Source: an uncultured Pseudoteredinibacter sp. (GTDB lineage Bacteria; Pseudomonadota; Gammaproteobacteria; Pseudomonadales; Cellvibrionaceae). Taken from it: DNA of 64,000 bases. The DNA is taken from NCBI RefSeq assembly GCF_947502065.1, contig NZ_CANMYE010000002.1, positions 248,001 through 312,000 on the forward strand. Direction: 5' to 3'. Position 1 is the stretch's first letter; each line of letters begins with the position of its first letter. The notes under the pieces were generated by a model. It was not told the DNA's origin. It was given only the letters and a program-made list of their open reading frames with translations, and did not search any database. Made by a program: the position numbers and the translations under genes. Shown here piece after piece: positions 18,526-26,453 of the stretch.

Positions 18526-19077
18526 TTAGTGGGCATCTGGGGCCAAGTGCCGCCTACACACCCCGAAAATAGAAATAGCCGCCCAGCATAATTCAAGGGC
18601 GAACACGGCTATATTTTGATCGAGCCATAGCTGGGGAAGAAAAGCAATTGCTGCGTATATATTCCAATATAGATACTGCAAAACCGATATTTTTTGAGAG
18701 CTCATCAAGAGGTAAGCCATGCCAAAACACAGCACCGAGCTCCAACTTAATGTCGATGCATTTAACTCGTGAAAACGTAGAAGGTCGACCAACAAGTAAA
18801 TCAGCAATAGGCTAAACAGGACATAAAACACTCTTGGGCTAACAGGCAGACGCTTTAAATCGACCTGTAGCAATAGCAAGGCACTGATTACAAACCAAAA
18901 GAAATTATTAAAGACCGCCTGCCAGGATAGTAGAGCTAAAGAGCTAAAAACCAAACAAGCGGCCGCCAAGGCATTGGCACCGAAATACAAAGGCTTGCTG
19001 TGGGCTTTCGAAATAGATAGGTAGGCATGATTCGCCAAATACAAAATGGTGCCAAACCAGCCCAATAGCTCAATCAT
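18526..19077 (-). CDS. CBU_0592-like membrane protein
   Basis: 183 aa, almost entirely hydrophobic with about six helices. The first 80 residues (LGWFGTILYLANHAYLSI, then FGANALAAACLVFSSLALLSW and a closing FWFVISALLLL) resemble the CBU_0592-type membrane domain, and the second half has three further helices (a possible internal duplication). Function unknown. It lies 9 bp downstream of the solute-binding protein gene and may be co-transcribed with it. Confidence 0.7.
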   Translation of the reverse strand: MIELLGWFGTILYLANHAYLSISKAHSKPLYFGANALAAACLVFSSLALLSWQAVFNNFFWFVISALLLLQVDLKRLPVSPRVFYVLFSLLLIYLLVDLLRFHELNASTLSWSSVLCFGMAYLLMSSQKISVLQYLYWNIYAAIAFLPQLWLDQNIAVFALELCWAAISIFGVCRRHLAPDAH

Positions 19078-19086
19078 TCTACTGCC

Positions 19087-20181
19087 CTACTGCAGCTCAA
19101 TATGCATATTGCGAACAAACAACTCTTTACCTACGTGGGGGCCATTGAGTACCAGTACCCTACTCAAATCCATCATATGGTGATATAAGCGATCATTGCT
19201 TGCTGGGCGCAACATATTTTCGCTCCAGGAAAGAACAATCACTTGTGTACCCAAAGGTAGTGTAAAGTATTCTACACTGCCACCTGGCTCTGCGCTCTGC
19301 CCCAAGATAGAGGGGTAGCCTTCTGAAGTGACCAATTTAGCAATATCAATAGAATCGGGGGTTTCGAAAGGTTCATTTTGCAGGCTACTTAAACCGGCCT
19401 TTTTTAAGCGAGCTAGAGCCTTATTTACGCGATCTATAATAAGTTTGCCCTGGGTATTTTTTGCGGCCACCAAATACATGCTCGAATTATCAATCAGACC
19501 CTTGATTGGTCGTATCAACTGCTTACGCTCTTTGTAATCATTTTCTAAGAGTTGATTCATAACGCTCTGGGTCATGGGCAGTAAATCTATCTCGCCGTTG
19601 AACAATGCGGTCAATGCCCGTTTTTCGCTGTTATATATTGTTGCCTTGGTGATCATTTTATCCAATGAGGCACCATAGCTATAGCCGGCAACTCGCCCTA
19701 TACGCTGACGCTTATCTAAAGCGTCTTTTGCCTGCTGCTGACTCAAATACTGACGGTTATAGAATACCTGACTGGCTACTGTAAAAATGGCGTCCGAATA
19801 GAGCACTTTTTCGGCGCGCTCGACGGTTTTAAAATAGGGGTAAGACAAAAGTTGCTGCCCTTCGCTCACCTCATAAAAGGCCAACTCATAGGGCACATAC
19901 TGCCATGTTGCCTGCACATCGCTATAGCGAAAAATCAGTTCTAATACCTGTGCGGCCTGACCAATTTCTTCATCCTGGCTATTGATATAAGGCGCCCAGG
20001 TATTGGTCAAAATCGTTTGCTCGGCGCCAAGCACTTTAGTAGCTGCCTGTTTATCAACAGCGTTCTTGGCTCTCTCTTTTTCAGCTGGCGTCGATGTTTG
20101 TGCCAATACAGATAAAGGCCCTAGAAGTAATACAGCAAGCACCGCAACGTAACGCAGCGCTCCTCTCGATAAACACATCAT
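19087..20181 (-). CDS. Periplasmic solute-binding protein, family 3-like
   Basis: 364 aa. An N-terminal signal peptide ends near VLAQTS. The body resembles amino-acid-type (family 3) binding proteins: TNTWAPYINS, then an acidic segment QVLELIFRYSDVQATWQYVPY and a later hinge region RIGRVAGYSYG. Such stand-alone proteins in marine gammaproteobacteria often serve signalling rather than import, and no ABC permease is nearby. A TTG lies four codons earlier, but GGAG sits six bases ahead of the ATG at 20181, which decides the start. The ligand is unknown. Confidence 0.8.
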   Translation of the reverse strand: MMCLSRGALRYVAVLAVLLLGPLSVLAQTSTPAEKERAKNAVDKQAATKVLGAEQTILTNTWAPYINSQDEEIGQAAQVLELIFRYSDVQATWQYVPYELAFYEVSEGQQLLSYPYFKTVERAEKVLYSDAIFTVASQVFYNRQYLSQQQAKDALDKRQRIGRVAGYSYGASLDKMITKATIYNSEKRALTALFNGEIDLLPMTQSVMNQLLENDYKERKQLIRPIKGLIDNSSMYLVAAKNTQGKLIIDRVNKALARLKKAGLSSLQNEPFETPDSIDIAKLVTSEGYPSILGQSAEPGGSVEYFTLPLGTQVIVLSWSENMLRPASNDRLYHHMMDLSRVLVLNGPHVGKELFVRNMHIELQ

Positions 20182-20256
20182 TCGAAACTCCAAAACCTAA
20201 AACGAGTAAAAAGCAGCTAAAATCGATGGGCAATACTAGCAAGCCCAAATAGAGAC

Positions 20257-21591
20257 TTACTCTCGCGATTTAATAAACTGATAAACCAGCACCAATAACA
20301 AGGTAAGAGCAAAACCCGTCCCGAACATTACGTCGGTATCGACATTAGCGATCACCTCTAGGAATAGCGAAGAGTTTTCATCGGTATAACTCAGTGCCGG
20401 CCGGGACATCATTTCACGACTTAACTCCATCAAATAAAGAGAAAGCTCAAATACCGCAAAGAAACTCAATGCCACTAGCAAGAAATCCGTCAACCTAGAA
20501 GCACGTTCGCGCTTGCGGCTCTCTACCTCTTCTATTCGACTGGAGCAAATATCAATCATACGTTGGGAGTTATCTTGCAAAGCAGAATAATCCCAACAAT
20601 CTAAAATCCCTTCTAATAATAAACGCTTGGGGCGCGTAAGAAACTTCAAGTGCTCATAATAATCAACCTGATGCAGACGTGATATTAAGCGGCTATCTGA
20701 TAGCTGCTCTTGCACCTCCTCAATAGAATCATGGTTATACGCTGAGTCGATCGAGGCACTTAGGCGCTGGTTACAGTACTCTTGCGCGGTATAGTAATAC
20801 TGAGCAAGAATCATAGCATCTAAGCGCGGATCTTCTTTTTGCTTAGCTTCGGGGCGCGCCATTCCAACCCCCTTTTCGTTACCGCCCTCACCTTCTTCCA
20901 CTATTTCTTCCACTACTCCTTCCACTACTCCTTCCACTATGTCCCAAGGGTCACGATAATCCACCAGCACATAATTCAACCAGGTCAGTGAATGATCTTT
21001 TTTAGTGGCAATAATGTCTGCAGCATCTTGTGGGCGATGGGTGTGGGAAAGCCAGTTATTCAATAGATCTTTTATGCTTTGTTCCTGCAGCTGTTCTTGC
21101 TTCAGCATAATGGTTCTGGAAATCCAAAAGACTTTTAGATCTTGCTGCCAATCAGGCAGCAACGTGAAAAGATCTTCATCATCCTGCGCGACAAAACGCT
21201 CTATCGCTAGCACAAGCTCTGGATACAGCTCATCCATAAGCTCCTTAGAAAGGCGCTGACAGTCTTTTTCTAAAGCTTCATGATCATTGTTATATGGCAC
21301 ATTGAGCTTTAACTCAGCTACAGCGATGCTGTTGGCAAATACATGTACTTTTAGATCTGGGTTTAAATCCGGCCGCTGCCAGATACATAGGCGAGACTCC
21401 CAGCTATCTGCATTGACACTTTCATATTCTTGGGTTTGCTTAGGTTTGGGCAGGCTTAAATCTGTATGTTTTGCCAGTTGTTTGCGCAAACCTTCATCAA
21501 ATTCACTCGCTCGACGATTTATACCGGGGTTAAGCGATAAAGGCACATGAATCGGTAATAAAGTGCGAATAGCAATGGTAGATTTTGACAT
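20257..21591 (-). CDS. Protein with C-terminal coiled coil and two membrane helices
   Basis: 444 aa; no family recognised. A soluble N-terminal part of about 370 residues contains a low-complexity VEGVVEGVVEEIVEEGE segment encoded by a 12-bp repeat at 20895-20940. A charged helix (RIEEVESRKRERASR) then precedes two membrane segments, at about residues 375-395 and 420-438. The layout (cytoplasmic body, coiled coil, two C-terminal helices) recalls CorA-type proteins, but no GMN motif is present. It is the first gene of the run ending with the solute-binding protein. Confidence 0.7.
   Translation of the reverse strand: MSKSTIAIRTLLPIHVPLSLNPGINRRASEFDEGLRKQLAKHTDLSLPKPKQTQEYESVNADSWESRLCIWQRPDLNPDLKVHVFANSIAVAELKLNVPYNNDHEALEKDCQRLSKELMDELYPELVLAIERFVAQDDEDLFTLLPDWQQDLKVFWISRTIMLKQEQLQEQSIKDLLNNWLSHTHRPQDAADIIATKKDHSLTWLNYVLVDYRDPWDIVEGVVEGVVEEIVEEGEGGNEKGVGMARPEAKQKEDPRLDAMILAQYYYTAQEYCNQRLSASIDSAYNHDSIEEVQEQLSDSRLISRLHQVDYYEHLKFLTRPKRLLLEGILDCWDYSALQDNSQRMIDICSSRIEEVESRKRERASRLTDFLLVALSFFAVFELSLYLMELSREMMSRPALSYTDENSSLFLEVIANVDTDVMFGTGFALTLLLVLVYQFIKSRE
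20895..20940 (-). repeat. 12-bp tandem repeat, about four units
   Basis: Period-12 units of the form CTTCCACTACTC (plus strand), in frame within the 444-aa membrane protein and coding for a Val/Glu/Gly-rich linker. Copy-number change would preserve the frame. Confidence 0.8.
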
Positions 21592-21708
21592 GAAAAATCT
21601 CAGAGTCCGTCTTTAAGGCTCCATTTATTATAGAGCGATGACATTATAGAGTACTGATCATAGCTGACAATCTGAACATTGCAGTGTGGTATTCATGGAA
21701 TAGCACAA

Positions 21709-21748
21709 CTGCTAAAAGAAAAAGGGCCGCAATGAATTGCAGCCCTTT
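21709..21748 (-). terminator. Terminator of the acyl-CoA dehydrogenase operon
   Basis: On the minus strand an interrupted stem, AAAGGGC.GCAAT with ATTGC.GCCCTTT, is followed by TTTCTTTT. It lies about 50 bp past the stop of the second dehydrogenase gene, as expected for an intrinsic terminator. Confidence 0.85.
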
Positions 21749-21800
21749 CGATACAGCGTAGTGATCGCAGTAACTACCTACGACACCATGGCATTGCGCT

Positions 21801-22937
21801 TTATGATGCTAAGCTCAAGTTTGCAAAGCGCTGCTGATGATAGTCGCCATCACCAAACGCCGCATTAATGCTAAGCAAACGGCGTACGTAGTGACCAACA
21901 TCTAGCTCATCGGTCATTCCCATACCACCGTGCAACTGAACAGCTTCACCACCAATATGCTTGGCGGCCTTGCCCAGCATTGCCTTAAGCGCTGCGACGT
22001 TAATCTCGATGGAGTCAGCACTCTCATTTTGCTCGATCGAGCAAACGGCGCGATACAGAATCGATTTAAATTGCTCGGCGGCCATAAACGTATCAACCAT
22101 ACGATGCTGCAAGGCCTGGAACGAACCAATAGCAACGCCAAACTGTTTACGCGTTTTACAGTATTCCAAAGTAGTCGCGTTTAGTTTTTCCATAATTCCT
22201 AGAGCTTCCGCCGCCAAGGCAACAATGAGCTGTTGGCGCATTTGTTGCAACATCGCCAAACCTTCATCAGCACCGCAAATCGCTTGGGCAGGGACATTTT
22301 CAAGCTTCAGGTTAGCAACTAACTGTGCATCCATAGTGCGCAGTGCCGTCTTGCTTAGGCCTTCTGCATCAGCATCGATTAAAAACAGCGCAATACCCTG
22401 CTCATCATTTTGATCACCGCTAACACGGGCACTTACAATAATTTTATTGGCCGACACGGCGTTCAAAACGAGTGATTTTTCACCACTTAAGCGATAAGTA
22501 TCGCCTTCTACCTTAGCGGCGCACTTTACATCTTTTAGCTCGTAACGAGATTGCGGCTCGGCGTAAGCAACGGCCCCCTGTAAAGAGCCATCAATTACGG
22601 CAGCGATCAAGGCATCACGCTCTTCACTCTGCGCACTGGCTTGCAACAAACCACCGAACATTAATACCGATGCTGCAAATGGCTCTGCAACTAAGCCCTT
22701 GCCCATTTCTTCCATTACCGCCATGGTATCGGTAGCTCCACCACCAAAGCCGCCAAGGTCTTCTGCGAATGGAATGGACAACCAGCCCAGCTCGGCAAAT
22801 TTCTGCCAATTTTCATCACTAAAACCTGCTTCATTAGCTACTACTTTATTGCGCGCTTCAAAATCGTACTCATCTTGTACAAAGCGAGCGACGCTGTCTT
22901 TGAGCATTTGCTGCTCTTCAGAGAAATCAAAATTCAT
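21801..22937 (-). CDS. Acyl-CoA dehydrogenase, small-subunit (PimD/FadE-like) partner
   Basis: 378 aa. N-terminal MNFDFSEEQQMLKDSVARFVQDEY and FGGGATDTMAVMEEMG are typical of acyl-CoA dehydrogenases; the C-terminal half has YCKTRKQFGVAIGSFQALQH and the segment VQLHGGMGMTDELDVGHYVRR. The usual substrate-binding middle is weakly conserved. It lies 26 bp after a second dehydrogenase gene on the same strand, an arrangement known from heteromeric enzymes acting on bulky acyl-CoA (PimC/PimD, steroid-ring enzymes). The pair probably forms one FAD enzyme. The substrate cannot be read from sequence. Confidence 0.9.
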   Translation of the reverse strand: MNFDFSEEQQMLKDSVARFVQDEYDFEARNKVVANEAGFSDENWQKFAELGWLSIPFAEDLGGFGGGATDTMAVMEEMGKGLVAEPFAASVLMFGGLLQASAQSEERDALIAAVIDGSLQGAVAYAEPQSRYELKDVKCAAKVEGDTYRLSGEKSLVLNAVSANKIIVSARVSGDQNDEQGIALFLIDADAEGLSKTALRTMDAQLVANLKLENVPAQAICGADEGLAMLQQMRQQLIVALAAEALGIMEKLNATTLEYCKTRKQFGVAIGSFQALQHRMVDTFMAAEQFKSILYRAVCSIEQNESADSIEINVAALKAMLGKAAKHIGGEAVQLHGGMGMTDELDVGHYVRRLLSINAAFGDGDYHQQRFANLSLAS

Positions 22938-22963
22938 TGCTTTTATCCTTTTAGGTCGCTGGC

Positions 22964-24142
22964 TTAAAGGCCCAGTACAAATTTAGCAGTAATGTTCTTC
23001 TGAACTTCATCAGAACCACCATAAATGGTGGCAGCACGGCTCATCATAAAGCCACGGCGCGCAACATCACCAAAGTCATGGCCAACCTGCTCATTGCTAG
23101 CACCATCTTGTACAACCGTACCGAAGTAACCGGCAAGGTCTAACTTCAACTCCTGAATAGACTGTTGAATCTCGGTACCTTTTAGTTTCAATAATGATGA
23201 TTCAACCCCCGGACCATTGCCCTTAGACATTGATGCCAATACTCGCAGTTCGGTAAACTCCAGAGCCATTAGGTCGATTTCTATGTCACAGATACGCTGA
23301 CGGAAGATAGGATCTTCAATCATGGCGCGACCACCATTAACTTCGGCGGCAGCCAGTTTCTTCACCTCAGCCAAGTTACGCTTAGAGTCAGCCACACCGG
23401 CAATCGCGGTACGCTCATGGGCTAACAGGCTCTTAGCGTATGTCCAACCTTTGTTTTCTTCTCCGATCAAGTTTTCAACAGGTACGCGTACCTCTTCAAA
23501 AATGACCTCATTCAAGTGGTGCTCGCCGTCAATCGTTACGATTGGACGCACGGTAATACCTGGGCTTGTCATATCGATAAGGATAAAACTGATGCCCTGC
23601 TGAGGCTTGCCTTCGCTACTGGTACGCACCAAGCAGAACATCCAGTTGGCATGCTGAGCTAATGTTGTCCAAATCTTCGCGCCGTTAATGACATAATGAT
23701 CGCCATCACGCTCGGCCTTGGTTTTCAGAGAAGCCAAATCCGAACCAGCACCCGGCTCAGAATAACCTTGGCACCACCAATCATCAGCGTTCAGAATTCG
23801 CGGTAAAAAGCGCTCTTTCTGAGCATCGTTACCAAAGCTGTAAATTACCGGGCCTACCATTTTTAGACCAAACGGCGATACGTCAGGTGCACCTACTGCG
23901 GCGCGCTCATTTTCAAAAATATAGCTTTGGGTGGGAGTCCAACCAGCGCCACCGTGTTCTACTGGCCACAGTGGTGCAGCCCAGCCCTTCGAATTGAGCT
24001 TACGCTCCCAAGCAACCTGTACATCTTTATAGCTACCAGGCTGTTTCGCTTGGCTGGCCAATTCTTCGTTCCAAGCGTCCTTCAAAAAGGCACGTACTTC
24101 ATCGCGAAAAGCAAGTTCCGCTTCGCTAAAGTTGATATCCAC
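22964..24142 (-). CDS. Acyl-CoA dehydrogenase, large-subunit (PimC-like)
   Basis: 392 aa. Motifs are WPVEHGGAGWTPTQ, the FAD/substrate segment WWCQGYSEPGAGSDLASLKT, GAKIWTTLAQHANWMFCLVRT, the helix LLAHERTAIAG and the C-terminal RAATIYGGSDEVQKNI. The position of the usual catalytic Glu (in YEGT of medium-chain enzymes) is a Gly here, as in the PimC-type family, where catalysis uses another residue. It is the first gene of a two-gene operon, divergent from a LysR regulator 178 bp away. Confidence 0.92.
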   Translation of the reverse strand: MDINFSEAELAFRDEVRAFLKDAWNEELASQAKQPGSYKDVQVAWERKLNSKGWAAPLWPVEHGGAGWTPTQSYIFENERAAVGAPDVSPFGLKMVGPVIYSFGNDAQKERFLPRILNADDWWCQGYSEPGAGSDLASLKTKAERDGDHYVINGAKIWTTLAQHANWMFCLVRTSSEGKPQQGISFILIDMTSPGITVRPIVTIDGEHHLNEVIFEEVRVPVENLIGEENKGWTYAKSLLAHERTAIAGVADSKRNLAEVKKLAAAEVNGGRAMIEDPIFRQRICDIEIDLMALEFTELRVLASMSKGNGPGVESSLLKLKGTEIQQSIQELKLDLAGYFGTVVQDGASNEQVGHDFGDVARRGFMMSRAATIYGGSDEVQKNITAKFVLGL

Positions 24143-24257
24143 CTTGCTGTCCTCATTGTTGTTCTACGACCGGTGCTCACTGGGCATCATCGCCTCAGTA
24201 ATCCATTTATCTTTCACGTTCTAGTGTAGAGCGAATAAACACAAACATCTTTATGTT

Positions 24258-24291
24258 AAAGTGACAGCTTTCTTAGCAAAAAGTGACAGCT
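24258..24291. promoter_or_regulatory. Paired 12-bp direct repeat in the LysR/dehydrogenase intergenic region
   Basis: AAAGTGACAGCT occurs twice, at 24258-24269 and 24280-24291, with a start-to-start spacing of 22 bp (two helical turns). It lies between the divergent acyl-CoA dehydrogenase operon and the LysR gene (start 24321). Spacing suggests cooperative regulator binding; function is inferred. Confidence 0.55.
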
Positions 24292-24320
24292 GGGCGATCT
24301 GGCAAGTCGAATGATTTATT

Positions 24321-25214
24321 ATGCAAATTAAGAACCTCATTAGCTTTGTAAAGGTGGCCCAATTGGGCAGTTTTCACGCCGCCGCCAAACAGCTACATAG
24401 CTCGCAACCGGCCATATCAGCCCGAATTAACTCACTTGAGAACGAGCTGGGTGTACAACTCTTTGAAAGAGATGCCAGCGGCACCCGCCTTACCAGCCGA
24501 GGCCAGCAGCTGCTGCCACTAGCTCAGAAGATGTGCTCGCTCCAGCAAGATATGAAAGAGCAGCTACGTGATGTACTTCCCGAGCGAGGCATTGCGCGCA
24601 TAGGGGTATCCGATACCTTAGCCCATCTATGGCTAACCAGCATGCTAAGTCGCTGGCAAGAGCGCTTACCCTTGATGGAATTTGAGATCTGCGTGGATGT
24701 CAGTAACAACCTGAATCAGCAGCTTTTAAAACACCAACTCGATCTTGCCTTCGTCGTTGGCCCAAGGCAGAGCGATGAGTTGTGCAGTGAGCCACTTATT
24801 GAATACCCACTATGTTGGGTAAGCAGCCCAAGCCTTACTAGCAATTGGCATGGCCAAATAAGCCTGGCCGAACTAAGCAAGCACCCTCTGTTGAGCTTTC
24901 CGCGCAATAGCTTACCGGGTAGCCAATTGCAACGAATGCTAGCCGAAGCCGAGCTAGACGAGGTGCGCCTACACAGCTGCAGTTCATTGGCGAATCTGCT
25001 GCCACTGGCAGAACAGGGCCTTGGCAGCGCTTTAATACCTGAAGCGGCCGCCAGCAAAGCCGTACAAAATGGCAAGTTAGAAAAACTGGATGTAAAACCG
25101 AGCCCAGCCCCCCTTCCCTTTATCAGTTGCTGGCGAGCCGACGACGAGCGCCACTTAGCGCCACTATTGGCGCAGATTGCTTTAGAAATAGTTGCCCAAG
25201 AGCAGTTTGAATAA
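24321..25214 (+). CDS. LysR-family transcriptional regulator
   Basis: 297 aa. An N-terminal winged helix (KVAQLGSFHAAAKQLHSSQ, then ARINSLENELGVQLFERD and a following TSRGQQLLPLAQ) is followed by a two-lobed effector-binding domain of normal length. It is divergent from the paired acyl-CoA dehydrogenase genes, which are its likely targets. The effector is probably a CoA ester or free acid, but this is inferred from context only. Confidence 0.93.
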   Translation: MQIKNLISFVKVAQLGSFHAAAKQLHSSQPAISARINSLENELGVQLFERDASGTRLTSRGQQLLPLAQKMCSLQQDMKEQLRDVLPERGIARIGVSDTLAHLWLTSMLSRWQERLPLMEFEICVDVSNNLNQQLLKHQLDLAFVVGPRQSDELCSEPLIEYPLCWVSSPSLTSNWHGQISLAELSKHPLLSFPRNSLPGSQLQRMLAEAELDEVRLHSCSSLANLLPLAEQGLGSALIPEAAASKAVQNGKLEKLDVKPSPAPLPFISCWRADDERHLAPLLAQIALEIVAQEQFE

Positions 25215-25260
25215 AGGGAATAGCTTGAATAGCGTGCGGCACTCCCCAATATTGATCCTA

Positions 25261-25953
25261 TCAGCTAAGACCTAGACGATAGCTTACACTATTCGCCAGG
25301 GACCAACTTAGCGGCAAAACCAAATACAAAATAGGAAACCACATACTCACCACAATTGGCCCAGTTAAACGTATTTCCGGTTGAAACAAAATAAAAATGA
25401 GCACGCCCCATAGATACGGTAGAGCCATAAGCCCCGCGACAAAGAAAAGGTGCACAATAAGCGATGGCTTTATTTGCTTTTCAAAACGTTTGATTAGCAT
25501 CCAAGCTAAGCCAGCATAGGCCATCGACAAGGGGTTTAACCACATTTGAATATTACTTTCATGAAGTTCACGTGCAAAAGCAAACTGCCAAAAATCTTGC
25601 TCTAGAAACAACTGGTGGGGCTTGCCTGCCATCCACTGCGGCCAAAATTCAACACTCAAGCGAGATGCATCATCCATATTACTAAGATACATAATCGCAA
25701 TAGCCAAGACCATAAAAACAAATAGTCCTTGAAGCATCATAATGGCCCTTAGCGTATATGATGTACTAAGCAAAAACGGCCATATGCTTCGCGCTGTTTG
25801 GCTTAGCAGCCACATTTGGGCCTTATTAACACCGCCATCAAGTCGCTTGGTATTGTATTCCTCGTACAGATCACCTATCAAAGCATCGGCGACATGAAGA
25901 GGCAAACACAATCGCAACAGGCCAGAACAGAGTTTTAAAAGCCAACTAGACAT
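25261..25953 (-). CDS. Membrane protein with permease-prefix-like N-terminus, PadR partner
   Basis: 230 aa. The N-terminal 60 residues (LLRLCLPLHVADALIGDLYEEY) resemble the prefix domain at the start of some MacB-like permeases; four hydrophobic segments follow, with no permease domain. The start overlaps the PadR regulator's end by 8 bases. Short prefix-plus-membrane proteins encoded next to PadR regulators are common, but their function is undefined. Confidence 0.7.
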   Translation of the reverse strand: MSSWLLKLCSGLLRLCLPLHVADALIGDLYEEYNTKRLDGGVNKAQMWLLSQTARSIWPFLLSTSYTLRAIMMLQGLFVFMVLAIAIMYLSNMDDASRLSVEFWPQWMAGKPHQLFLEQDFWQFAFARELHESNIQMWLNPLSMAYAGLAWMLIKRFEKQIKPSLIVHLFFVAGLMALPYLWGVLIFILFQPEIRLTGPIVVSMWFPILYLVLPLSWSLANSVSYRLGLS

Positions 25954-26284
25954 AAGTAATACCTCGCAACTGCGCCAAGCCCCACATAGTGGTTAATTGT
26001 TGACGACTTCGCTGCAGAGCTTTTTTACCGATAGCCGTCACTTCAATCATTCGCTTAGCCTTACCACCACGTTTAGCAGTGGCCCCATCGAGATTACTTG
26101 AGACTAACCCCCTTTTTTCTAAGCGCTCTATCGTGGCATACAACGCTCCCAAGCTCACATCGCGAGATATGGCCTCGTGTAATTGTTGACGGATGCTTGC
26201 ACCATAGGCGCCCTTTTTTAGCGACAATACCGCTAACAATACATACTGTTCGAACTCACCGAGTTGTAACTCATCTTTTGGCAT
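25946..26284 (-). CDS. PadR-family transcriptional regulator
   Basis: 112 aa from the chosen start. The winged helix shows FEQYVLLAVLSLKKGAYGASIRQQL, SLGALYATIERLEKRGLVSS and the wing GKAKRMIEVTAIGKKAL, as in PadR. A TTG five codons upstream (26299) would extend it, but GGAG nine bases ahead of the ATG at 26284 favours the shorter form. It overlaps the downstream membrane protein gene. PadR proteins usually repress their own operon; a small dyad (TACTA and TAGTA, 26307-26321) lies just upstream. Confidence 0.92.
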   Translation of the reverse strand: MPKDELQLGEFEQYVLLAVLSLKKGAYGASIRQQLHEAISRDVSLGALYATIERLEKRGLVSSNLDGATAKRGGKAKRMIEVTAIGKKALQRSRQQLTTMWGLAQLRGITYV

Positions 26285-26306
26285 ATAACTACTCTCCAAC
26301 TATTAT

Positions 26307-26321
26307 TACTATAAAGTAGTA
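26307..26321. promoter_or_regulatory. Candidate PadR operator
   Basis: Inverted repeat TACTA-N5-TAGTA immediately upstream of the PadR start, in AT-rich DNA. It is short and could be chance. Confidence 0.35.
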
Positions 26322-26453
26322 TATATTGCTGTAGATGCAAGAAAGTCATATGAAGATTCAGACTAATACGCAGCTGTCTGCATTATTGGGCGCGGCAAGC
26401 TGAACACCTCGATCTAAAGCTAAAAAGATACGCCAAGTGCTAAGATGTGCTGC

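Noticed and set aside
18507..18527. AATTGTCC/GGACAATT hairpin as a terminator
   Set aside because: No T-run on either strand and it overlaps the end of the membrane protein gene; role unclear.
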